Made by a program: the position numbers and the translations under genes
Notes under the pieces: generated by a model
Told to the model about the DNA's origin: nothing
The model's input: the letters and a program-made list of their open reading frames with translations, nothing else
Databases searched by the model: none
In this document: positions 18,072 to 26,956 of the stretch, piece after piece
Layout: every line of letters starts with the position of its first letter
Position numbering within the stretch: the first letter of the stretch is position 1
NCBI GenBank assembly: GCA_003049465.1
Contig: PYSS01000195.1
Span: forward strand, 9,250-43,631
DNA length: 34,382 bases
Direction of reading: 5' to 3'
Origin: Magnaporthiopsis rhizophila
Taxonomy: Eukaryota > Ascomycota > Sordariomycetes > Magnaporthales > Magnaporthaceae

Positions 18072-19152
18072 ATGCAGGCGACAACTTTTTCTTGCCATGT
18101 AAGGCCTGCCTGTTTACTTTCCTGTCTCCTTTCCTGCGTCTCCTTTCTTGTTTCCCCTTTCCTGTATCTCCTTTCCTGGTTCCTTTCTTATCTCTTTTCC
18201 TATCTCATTTTTACCTCCCTTCCTACCCCACTTCCTACCCCTACTAACAAAATTCTCCATTTTTCAGTGAAAGCCGCGTCCAACAAGACCCCTCAGCCAT
18301 CTCCCCACTACCATTCCGCCATCCAGAGGGCGCAAGGCTCGGCGTTACCCCAAGAGCTTACCGGGACGCCAGCACGCGTATCGGCTCTTCGCGCAGCTTG
18401 TCTCGAACGCGATCGTCACCGCTGCGTGATTTCACGCATATTCGATATTAACGAAGCGGTAGCCCGTGGCGCGGGTGGCCAGGACGTCAAGGATGACGAC
18501 GGGATTCCCCTCGGCGAACAGTTGGCTTCCACCGAGCCTTTGGAGGTTGCTCACATCCTCCCGCATGCATTGACCAAAGCCTCTCTAAATTCTCCCTTGG
18601 TACGTTCGATTTCCCTCGCAATACCAATTTCAACACCTCAATAGGCAAATGAACTAACCTAATTTCTACTTTTAGAGCCAGCACAAACACGCTGCCCTGG
18701 AAATTCTGAACATGTTCGACGTTGGTATTGTCCATATGATTGAAGGCGCCGACATTGATCGACCTCAGAACGCCATCACCCTTACCCCCAGAAACCACCT
18801 CCTCTTCGGTGCCTTTAAGGTTTTTTTTGAGCATATCGGTGGCGAGGCGGAGCCGCACATGTATCGCATCGACGCCCTCGACCCGACTATCAGGATGATC
18901 TTGCGGATACCCATCACCCGCACTCTCTACCTTGCCGAAAATCGTACCATCGACCCGCCTTCGCGTCGCCTTCTCGCCGTCCACTGCGCCATTGCCCACA
19001 TTCTGCACTTGTCGGGTGCGGGTAGCTACATTGACAGTATCCTCCGGGACGCCGAGGAAATGGGCGTCCGGGCCGATGGGACGACTCCGCTGGGGCGACT
19101 CATAGGTCTTCGGCTGGGCGGGTGGGTCGATAAGGTCCCTGTCCAGTTCTGA
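18072..19152 (+). CDS. HNH_2-type nuclease-domain protein, 5' end unresolved
   Basis: The secure part is two exons, 18268-18599 and 18676-19152, around a 76-nt phase-0 intron (GTACGT donor, CTAACC branch, TTTAG acceptor). It reads ERDRHRCVISRIFDINEA, then LEVAHILPHAL, then MFDVG and DRPQNAITLT followed by NHLLFGAF. These are the Cys/His/Asn blocks of the fungal HNH_2 family, with AHILP giving the presumed catalytic His. The bases before 18268 form a textbook 3' splice site (CTACTAAC at 18241, TTTTTCAG ending at 18267), so an upstream exon is expected. No ATG exon of the needed phase was found. The ATG at 18072 is in frame without splicing, but it would translate a pyrimidine repeat as hydrophobic residues, which is doubtful. 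The gene may be 5'-truncated or have a distant exon. HNH domains cleave nucleic acids with a metal ion, but the role of this fungal family is unknown to me. Confidence 0.68.
18115..18238 (+). repeat. Polypyrimidine array, copy 2 (TTTCCTGTCTCC-like)
   Basis: About nine imperfect 12-15 nt units of the form TTTCCTG-TCTCC. It lies immediately upstream of the branch site and acceptor of the HNH gene, so it probably sits in an intron or leader. Confidence 0.65.
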
Positions 19153-19609
19153 GCTTGGAGAGAGAGAAAGGGGTGGGGGAGGCACATGGTTCTGGCTCGC
19201 CAGCGATTCCCTCGACGCTGCATTGCCATGTAGGCGTGCCGACCTGAGGCGATGGTTGACAGTTTCTTTATCTTTAATTTTCCCACTTAAAGGATGTGGG
19301 ACGTGGGGAACTATATTAGGAACATGGAAATGGTATGGGATAATACATAAAAGTAGATCTACGCCAGGAAGCAGACCGACCTTTTCCAAGGATGGTATAC
19401 GACGGTGGAGCGCCGTGGAGCGCCACGGGGCCGACAAGGACAACGACGACAATATGATAACGACGACGGTGGCGTGTCGCGGGGCCGGACGGGAAAACCT
19501 TGGTAGTTGGGTGGTACGGGCATCCGGGACCTGGTTCAGCGCCTCCCGGCCTTGGGCAGCCCTGCGACGCCACACCAGTGGACCAGGCTTGACACCTGCT
19601 AGGCTCGGT

Positions 19610-19701
19610 GCTACAGGCTAGGCCATGTTCTAGTGATCTAACGCATAATGAGAAACGTGCCTACTCCAATCGAGCGGAAATAAAATGGCCTAGCCTGTAG
19701 C
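19610..19701. repeat. Perfect 17-bp inverted repeat with 58-bp spacer
   Basis: The left arm 19610-19626 (GCTACAGGCTAGGCCAT) is the exact reverse complement of 19685-19701. The whole unit is 92 bp and non-coding. It could be a small foldback or MITE-like element or an RNA hairpin. No target-site duplication is evident directly outside the arms. Confidence 0.75.
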
Positions 19702-19995
19702 TACCCTGCGGCCCTCGTCGGCGCCTCCCCACCGCCCAGGTCCCGACGCTCCACGCCCATGGGCGCGGGAGCGTTTCTGTTGAGAATGGGTTGAGGATGA
19801 GTTGAAGATGTACCGACAGGGAATGTTGGAAAACGGGCTGGCCACAATTGGCTGGGTTTCGGTTTGAGTGCCTGCGGGTACACTAGCGCCCAGGACTTCA
19901 ATTCCAGGATCCGGAGTCCGTCCTTGGTTCCTGCATCTCTTTCTAATTCCTATATCTTTTCCTGGTTCTTGTACCTCTTTTCCTAGTTCATGTAT

Positions 19996-20019
19996 CTCTC
20001 TCTCTCTCTCTCTCTCTGT

Positions 20020-20072
<53 letters not shown>

Positions 20073-20077
20073 CTTTT

Positions 20078-20117
<40 letters not shown>
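19996..20117 (+). repeat. CT run followed by long poly-T tract
   Basis: A (CT)n run at about 19996-20017 passes into a poly-T tract (20023-20117) interrupted by only two C bases. On the minus strand this reads as a long A-tail-like run. Confidence 0.9.
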
Positions 20118-20118
<1 letters not shown>

Positions 20119-20153
20119 ACAAGGGCAGGGAGGGGGGCACCATGCAGCCCAAC

Positions 20154-20208
20154 GTTGGTGCCGCTGTTGGTGCCGCCGTTGGTGCCGCTGTTGGTGCCGC
20201 CGTTGGTG
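20154..20208 (+). repeat. 12-nt tandem repeat (GTTGGTGCCGCT/C), about 4.5 copies
   Basis: Four full units alternate between ending in CCGCT and CCGCC, followed by a partial unit. It starts 36 bases after the poly-T tract. No gene is supported here. Confidence 0.85.
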
Positions 20209-20643
20209 TGGGTCACAGTTCCCAGGACTTGAGATGAAAGCGAGCAAAGCGAAAGTAGAAGACTTGCATAGAATGTAATTTAAGAAGCTAGCGAGTAAAA
20301 ACGGTTGTGGCTGTTTGTTTTCAGGGAAGAAGCTGGAAGCTGATATAAAGGAAAAATTTTATTCTCTCGGCCGGATGGGAAGCCTCAAACTTGGTCTCCC
20401 GCCCACTGTGACCCTATCTTCAACTTTAAATCATTTGCCAAAAGAGAGTGCCAGACTTCTGAAGGAAGGGTATATGAATACAGAAACGGAAGCCCCGGCC
20501 GCCCCTGCAAGTATGAAAAAGACCGGATACGAAAACGGGAGTGAGAAAGGAAGAAAGGAAGAAAGTTGGCGCTACTTACAGAAAGGCGAGAAATGCTAAA
20601 TATACCAACCCCACCCACATCGAAGCCGGAAAAGCGGGCCTAG

Positions 20644-23070
20644 CTAGTAACCCTGCTTGAGCGCGCTCGACAGAATCACCTGGACCCTGCCTGTCCTTCC
20701 AGAGCGCGCAATCTTGACGTACGGGTCCAGGTCCCTGGTGGTCAGGCGGGCGACGTCGGCGTCGCCGAGCTCGGTGGCGCACTCGAGGACCCAGGAGGTG
20801 TGCTGGGACACGACCTGCGACAGCACCTGCCAGAAGCTTCCCCTGGCCGAGTGGCTGGTGGTGAGGGCGAAGAGGGCGAGGGCGACGAGCCCGCAGGCCA
20901 GGTTGGCCACGACGATGGCGGCCACGATGACGAGCCCCCGGCTGCGACGCGGCGTGAGCACCAGCACCGAGGGCGTCACGGTCGCCCTGGCGCGCGCGTT
21001 GAACTGCGGCACCGCCTCGCTGACCATGGACCCGGCCAGGGCCGTCAGGGCCGACTGGAGAGCCACGCCGGGACGGTTGGTGGCGTTGAGCAAGTCCAGG
21101 AACAGGACCTGGTACTCGACGTGCGGCATCAGGAAGGTCGACGCGCCGACGCCGAGCGGGCCCATGAGCAGCGAGACGTTGCCGCCGCCGCCGCCGCCGC
21201 CGACCTGGGGCGGCGAGTTGTAGTAGTTGCTGTTGATCAGCCGCGCCGTCAGGTACTGCGCCATGTGGATGCGCCGCGGCTCGCCGATCCACTCGACCGA
21301 GAAGGTGCCGCGCTCCGCCGGGGACATCACGGCCGGGACTGGTGCTGTTTCCGCCTCCTCGCCGCCGCCGCCGCCGGGAGGGGTTAGCCGCTCTGCTGGC
21401 GCGATCATCCTGCGCACGTCCGTTGTGTCCCAGCGTTTCTTGTCCGAGTCCCACTTAACGGCAGGCTGGCGCAGGTCCCTGGGCGTCCACATCTTGACCT
21501 CGGACATGTCGAACGCGGCCTGCTGGAAGCACAGCGACACGTCGAGCTGGAGCCCGCCGTTGGTGAAGTGTGCGCCCGCGAATCGTCCACCCACCGCGAC
21601 CTCGTAGCTTACCCACTCGTCGACGCCGCCGCCGCCGCCGCCGTTTCCGTCTGCCGTGGTGGCCCGGGGCCGGGGCCGCTGCGCCGTCAGCGGGAACTCG
21701 CCGTCCACGGCCGTCATGTTGGGCCCCTGCCACAGCTCTGTGGTGCCGTTGCTGCGGAAGAAGAGGAACACTCCCGCGTGCCGCGGCACCGCGTCGCTGG
21801 AGAGCGTGAAGTTGCGCGCGCTCGGGGCCGCGCCTCGGCCGTCGGGCACGCAGATGCTGTTGGTGAAGCCCTCGCGCGCGCGCGCGTTCTGGTCCTTGAG
21901 CTGCGACAGCGAGCAGTTGAAGCCCGAGGGGAAGCAGGACCCGCCCGCGCACCCCTGCGGGAGCGGCAGGCCCGCCGCGCGAAAGGCGGCTGCGTAGTCG
22001 ATGCGGCCCGACACGTCGAGCCGCGGCAGGGACGAGGACGGAGAGTCGGCGCCGGGGAGGACGACGACGGCGCCGACCGAGACGGAGGCGGCGGCGGCGG
22101 CGGCGGTCAGGGAGGCGCCGACCATGGACGGCCGCATGCAGACGAAGCGCGAGTTGAAGACGATGGCCGGGCCGTGGTACCGCCGGATCATATGCTGCTT
22201 TTGCTGGCGGACCGGGAGGAACACCCGCCGCACCACGCCCGTGTCGCTCAGGCCCGTGGTCTCGGACGGAACGGCGTTGGCCGCTCCGGGGAGGGATGAT
22301 GATATCTCGCCAAAGGGCATGTATGCCGTCGGCCGGTCGAGCCAGCTGTTGCTCTGGTGACTCAACTCGATGACGTCTGGGGTCATGAAGACGGGGAGGG
22401 ACAAGTTGCGAGGCTCGCCGACCAACGTCGAGAAGTCCAGGTCCGACACGAGGATCGTGGACGAGAACTGGATGGCGACGGTGGTGGCGAACAGCACGAC
22501 GGTCAGGCTCGCCAGCAGCGCCGATCTGCGCGGCGACGACGTCAGCAGCAGCCAGGCCAGGCGGAGCGGCCCGTCGTTGACGGCGCGCAGGACCGAGAAC
22601 TGGGCGACCATGGAGAGCGGGACGCCGTGGCGCTCGAGCACGATGCCGGCGATCAGGCTCGTGTAGACGGTCGCCTGCGCCGTGACGGCCACGCGCACCA
22701 CCACTGTGGCCAGCGTCACGGCCTGCGTGGCCCGCCGGCCCAGCATGACCCAGCGCCAGGCGGCGGGCGCGCGCTCGCTGCCCAGGATCCCCTCGGTCAT
22801 CCACAGAAAGGTGAGGAAGGCGAGGATGGCGAGCGTGACCAGGGAGCCGACGGCGATGGTCGTGAACCCCCACAGGCCCAGGCGGAACCACCGGCGGCGG
22901 CTCTTGTGCTCGCCATCCTGCTGCCCATCATGTTCTGGTATCGGCGGCGGTATCCTGCTCTCCTCTTCCGCCTTCTTGGCGCCCCACGGCAGCGGGCCCT
23001 CCTTGAAGGACCACGGCTCGCTGCTCGACGCACCACCACCGGCACCGGATATAGGCGACGACTCGTCCAC
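20644..23070 (-). CDS. Large fungal integral membrane protein of unknown function (808 aa)
   Basis: A single-exon frame from ATG at 23070 encodes 808 aa. The N-terminus (1-65) is hydrophilic, rich in Ser, Pro and Glu, and ends in a basic patch (KSRRRWFR). Hydrophobic segments follow at about 66-92, 108-140 and 188-208. A large, probably extracytoplasmic domain (about 210-700) carries several NxS/T sites and paired Cys (GCAGGSCFPSGFNCS). A last membrane segment lies at about 712-740, with a short tail. Gly runs come from GCC-triplet expansions (for example near 21180 and 21360). The layout is an N-terminal membrane bundle, a long loop domain and one C-terminal helix. I recognise this only as a recurring uncharacterised fungal membrane-protein type and assign no function. 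It points toward the HNH gene and has 1.4 kb of upstream sequence. Confidence 0.8.
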   Translation of the reverse strand: MDESSPISGAGGGASSSEPWSFKEGPLPWGAKKAEEESRIPPPIPEHDGQQDGEHKSRRRWFRLGLWGFTTIAVGSLVTLAILAFLTFLWMTEGILGSERAPAAWRWVMLGRRATQAVTLATVVVRVAVTAQATVYTSLIAGIVLERHGVPLSMVAQFSVLRAVNDGPLRLAWLLLTSSPRRSALLASLTVVLFATTVAIQFSSTILVSDLDFSTLVGEPRNLSLPVFMTPDVIELSHQSNSWLDRPTAYMPFGEISSSLPGAANAVPSETTGLSDTGVVRRVFLPVRQQKQHMIRRYHGPAIVFNSRFVCMRPSMVGASLTAAAAAASVSVGAVVVLPGADSPSSSLPRLDVSGRIDYAAAFRAAGLPLPQGCAGGSCFPSGFNCSLSQLKDQNARAREGFTNSICVPDGRGAAPSARNFTLSSDAVPRHAGVFLFFRSNGTTELWQGPNMTAVDGEFPLTAQRPRPRATTADGNGGGGGGVDEWVSYEVAVGGRFAGAHFTNGGLQLDVSLCFQQAAFDMSEVKMWTPRDLRQPAVKWDSDKKRWDTTDVRRMIAPAERLTPPGGGGGEEAETAPVPAVMSPAERGTFSVEWIGEPRRIHMAQYLTARLINSNYYNSPPQVGGGGGGGNVSLLMGPLGVGASTFLMPHVEYQVLFLDLLNATNRPGVALQSALTALAGSMVSEAVPQFNARARATVTPSVLVLTPRRSRGLVIVAAIVVANLACGLVALALFALTTSHSARGSFWQVLSQVVSQHTSWVLECATELGDADVARLTTRDLDPYVKIARSGRTGRVQVILSSALKQGY

Positions 23071-24505
23071 GATGGTGATTGTCGACGCGTACGAAAGGTT
23101 GCGCGTGAGGCCCGGTCGGGCCGCGGGTCTACCGCTCTGCAGCAGCAGACGGGGGGTGCGGGCATGTCAGAGTCAGAAACCTATCCGCGCGTTACGCAAG
23201 CCCCTGCATAATACGCACACTCGGGGCTGGGCGTGGCGTGCCGGTAACAAAGGGATAGACCAACCATGATGAGGACGGGGCTTATGACTGCACAGCCATA
23301 GACGATACCAACCAAACCAAAACACCCCCAGCTGGTCGACGGCCTGCCTGCCTTGGTTGAAGGCAGTTCCACAGGTCAGCAAAAGAAGTAAAATAGGTAA
23401 AAACACTAAGTAGTCCGGGCCACCTCAAGGATCGGAACCAGCGCCAGGGCAGCATTATGAAGGAAACAAAGCTGGCAGCCAGGGGTTCCTTTTTGCTTTC
23501 GCCCCTACCACGCCATCGCTGCCAGCTTTTCATCCGTATTGCATCCAGACCCGGCTCACAGCTTAAAAAGGCGCAACACCTGTGGTTTGCTGCATAAGAA
23601 AACATGCCAGCCCATCTTTTGAGCAATGCGGGGGTAAGGCAGTCAGTTAGTCAGTCAGTTAAGGTATGATATGACGCGACGTTAGGGGCGACAACATGCC
23701 TCCGCGGAAGAGTGTAGGTGAGCCTCAACCGCCAATCGCTAAGGTTCCTGTTGGGCTGGCCAGGCCATCAGACGAACGTGCTCGGCTGTTCGAGGAGCCG
23801 CCCGTAGCAGCTCAAACTCCCCAAAACGCCCTGGCAAACCCAAAGAAGTGAGCAAGCTTGGCACATTTTGCTAGAAAAAACGCCATTCAACCTTGAGGTC
23901 CCTGAATCCAAGAGACACCCTCCCTCCCGCTTGGGCCAGGTTCTGAAAGCGGTTTTGGTCTCCTAGGTAGGGACAACAAATGTTCATCCACTGGTCGCCG
24001 TTGGAGGGTGGGGCGATTTTCGCTAGATATAGGGCTGTCCAGTCGATGTATTGATCCCACGCTGAATCCCCATCCTCTGCTGATCCGATCTGTCCATTGC
24101 TTGAGTCGGTGACGCCGTTTCAACCCCGCAGAGATACCGTGTCAGTCATAGTTTATGCGATCTTTTCCGTGCTTGGCGTTACGTCTTGGCCAATGTTGAG
24201 ATTACCGTGAAATCCTATTGCGATAGTTAGCGAAACCGATAGGTACATAGTGGGGCCCCGCTCGTTCTCAGTTAATCAAGCTTAACACCTTGATTTCCTG
24301 ACGTGTGCTATGCTATGCAGCGAACTTCTTGCATGCGGGCACTCAATACCTCGGCAAGACTCTCGCCGTGGCCCTGAACTCTAGCCGCCAGATAAGATGA
24401 GATACCATCAGTTCACCCAGCTCCTAGCGCAAAAGGATCCCTCATTGGGAAACAAACCCCGCCGAGGAAGAGCCTTGGTATAAACCATGTCACCATCCCG
24501 CCCTC
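23071..24505. other. Intergenic region upstream of the 808-aa membrane protein
   Basis: No supported gene lies in these 1.4 kb. Small frames on both strands have no motifs. A short direct-repeat cluster, CAGTCAGTTAGTCAGTCAGTTA, is at about 23640-23661. The region should hold the promoter of the minus-strand gene at 23070 and the 3' UTR of the acetyltransferase. Confidence 0.4.
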
Positions 24506-25372
24506 TCACGCAACGACGCTCCCGTGAGCAGTCTGACCCTCGTCGCCCGGCATTTCCGGCACGGGCGTGACCTTCTTGATGACCTTTGCGGGCGAGCCGA
24601 CGGCGACGGAAAAGTCCGGGATGGACTTTGTGACAACACTGCCGGCGCCGATGGTGCAGCCCTTGCCGATGGTGACGCCGGGCAGGATGGTGACGCCGCC
24701 GCCGATCCAGCAGTCGTCGCCGATGACGATGGGGACGGCGTATTCGATATAGTCGCGGCGCGACTGCACCTCGACCTCGTGCGTGGCCGAGTAGATGGAC
24801 ACGTTGGGCCCGCACATGACGCGGTGGCCGATTGTGACGAAGCTACAGTCCAGGATCACGAGACTAGAAGGAGATGCTGTTTTAGGGGTAGGGCTCCAAG
24901 GCTGGCTGGCTGGCTGGCTGGGGTGAGATCAACAGGGCCGACACCGGCCAACTCATGCTTACTTGAAGTTGGCGTAGAAGCTGTCGCCGATGGTGATGTT
25001 GCTGCCGTAGTCAATGCTGAACGGGCTCTCGATGATGGGGTCCTTGCCGATCCTGCCCATGATGTCTTTCAGGAGCGTATACCTGTCGGCCGAGAGCGAC
25101 TCGGCCGTTGCATCTTCTGGGAAGTGGTTGTTGAACTTGTGCATGAACTGACGGGCCTTGAATCGTCCCTGGACCAGCTCTGGCACCATGGAGTCGTATC
25201 TGAGAAATAGCGTGGCCGTGTCAGCCAGTGACGTCCGTGGTTGTTGGCCGGGCGAGGTGGTCAAGCCTCACAGGACTCCCGAGACCATCTTCTCGTAGTC
25301 ATCGCACCAGGGGACATTGTTCAGACCCCTGGCAAATGCTATCATCGCCTGGTCTTTCTCGGTCTTTGCCAT
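24506..25372 (-). CDS. Maltose-O-acetyltransferase/NodL-type hexapeptide acetyltransferase
   Basis: Three minus-strand exons, 25372-25272, 25199-24963 and 24863-24506, give 231 aa. The introns have GTGAGG/CTCAG and GTAAGC/TCTAG ends. Splicing restores the family sequence across both junctions (VSGVLYDSMVPELV and FYANFNLVILDCS). Residues about 5-60 form the maltose-acetyltransferase N-terminal region (MVSGVLYDS...PELVQGRFKARQFMHKFN). The rest is a left-handed beta-helix of hexapeptide repeats with the presumed catalytic His in SIYSATHEVEV, then IGDDCWIGGGVTILPGVTIGKGCTIGAGSVVTK. Such enzymes move acetyl from acetyl-CoA to a sugar hydroxyl, probably in the cytosol; the acceptor here is unknown. 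Intron 2 carries five GGCT units. It is divergent from the ENA gene across 1.6 kb. Confidence 0.92.
24900..24921 (+). repeat. (GGCT)5 microsatellite in an acetyltransferase intron
   Basis: Five tandem GGCT units plus GG lie within the second intron (24962-24864) of the minus-strand acetyltransferase gene. Confidence 0.85.
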
Positions 25373-26956
25373 TTTGAGGGAGAGTGAGTATGTTTGCCAG
25401 GTAGGGGGTCGCTTAGGAGGGGTCGTAGAATGTGGTCTGGGCGGGGTGGCCTGAATGGCATATGGCGGACTCAGAAACGGCCGTGATTCTTTGTATAAAT
25501 ACTACAGGAAAATACCCCGGAGGCATGAGAGTGAAAATGAGGCTCTCGTGTCTACACCAAACGTGGCAACGGAGGCAGTCTTCCTGTCGGAGCTACGCGA
25601 AGGGGATGGCGGAGTTTCCAAAATGCGCAAGAGGATCCATGGCGGGGTGTGTGAGGGGCATCCGATGATTACCCGGGCGGTATTACCCACCCGTACAAGT
25701 CAGGTCGTGCCTTCCGGAGGTCATTAGTCGCCGCTCCCATTCGCCACATATCGAGGCGCAGCCCAACGGAAGGCATTCAAGGGTTGGTGAAGCCCGGATC
25801 GGATGGCCGAGACGGGGCCATCCATGGGTGGGTGAGCCCCAGGGCGAATCCGTCCAGCGGACCGAGAGCCGTGCTGCGGCACCCCTGATACACGTGTCTG
25901 AAGTGGACTCCGTGAACCATACAGTAAATGTAAAAAGCGGTGTTAGCGCGCAGCAAAAGCACCGTGATTTCTCTCTCTTGGCAGAATGGCCGAGTGTTAC
26001 ATCCATACGACTTGGACCGAGATAATCCAATCAATCCATGCCGCATGTACCGGGCATCCATAGTCAGCGAGCGCAGCCTTTCGCTATCCCTCCTTATCAA
26101 CGTGTCGCCTGCAATGCGACGTCGCGAATTTGAGAACATGCCGGCCACGGAAGAAGCCGACCCGACCTTGGCGTAGACGCAAGACGAAATGGCGGAGGGT
26201 GGGAGGAATCCTCAGCCAAGGCCCAGCGGTCTTGGGGTGGATAAGCAAATACGCAAAGGAAAAATCTGGGCAGCGCTAGGCAACCCAACCCAGCGACCGA
26301 GTTGATCTTGGCGAACGCCACTCCAGCCCATTACGTCGTCGCTCTGCTGGGGGCGAGTTCTCGGCGGTCTTGGTATGCTGGGATCGTCGGCTTGGAACCC
26401 CGCAGAGCCACAGTGGTAGATACTGTAATGGAAATCGCTGTTCCCTCGGCTCATGTAGTCATCGAGGATTTCATGGATGTGCGCCGTCTGCCAGTTTAAC
26501 GTCAAGATAACGGCAAGATGGTTGGGAAAGCGGGATGGCGCGGAGCCGTTCGTAGGTGGGTACAGCCAGTGGGTGCGTCTACTGTACGGCAGAGCCGCGA
26601 TGCCGCGATATCCGGTGGTAGCGCCGTGTACGGCCGTTGATGGACACTGTGAAGCCGTTCGAATTGGAAGCTCGCACCGTCCCCTTCCCCGACCGCTGGA
26701 ACAAACAAAAATTCTTGCGTCAGTGGGCATCACATCCTACTATAAAGCTCCGCCGCTGTTCTCTCCCTACAGATTCACAACGTCTTTCTCACTCCTGCGC
26801 CTTTCTTTCTACCTGCCCAGGTGGTTGTGTAGGGATCCTAACCGCTCGCGCTTCCCACGCGATCCATCGTTGTCTTTGCCACGCTGGCTATCACAGTCTA
26901 CCAACCAATCAATTGCCACAGGCTTCCGGAACCTACTGCTGAACCGAACCGCCAGG
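25373..26956. promoter_or_regulatory. Divergent intergenic region between the acetyltransferase and the ENA ATPase
   Basis: About 1.58 kb separate the two start codons. A TATAAAG element at 26741-26747 lies 216 bases before the ATPase ATG and is followed by a CT-rich leader, so it is a plausible TATA box. Open frames here, such as 26302-26499, have no recognised motif. No other site is claimed. Confidence 0.5.

Larger units (their letters stand above)
19153..20643. other. Repeat-rich intergenic region between convergent HNH and membrane-protein genes
   Basis: These 1.5 kb hold no supported gene. They contain a perfect 17-bp inverted repeat (19610-19701), a third pyrimidine array (about 19920-19990), a CT run, a 95-base poly-T tract and a 12-nt tandem repeat. 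A 10-bp direct repeat flanks the simple-sequence block. A possible polyadenylation signal AATAAA occurs at about 19679. Confidence 0.5.

Noticed and set aside
20315..20599. 94-codon plus-strand frame downstream of the poly-T tract
   Set aside because: Low-complexity Lys/Glu tail, no motif, and it ends just before the convergent membrane-protein gene.
21455..22891. 478-codon minus-strand frame inside the 808-aa gene
   Set aside because: Arg/Ala/Pro-rich composition typical of a shifted frame in GC-rich DNA. The 808-aa frame has membrane segments and N-glycosylation sites.
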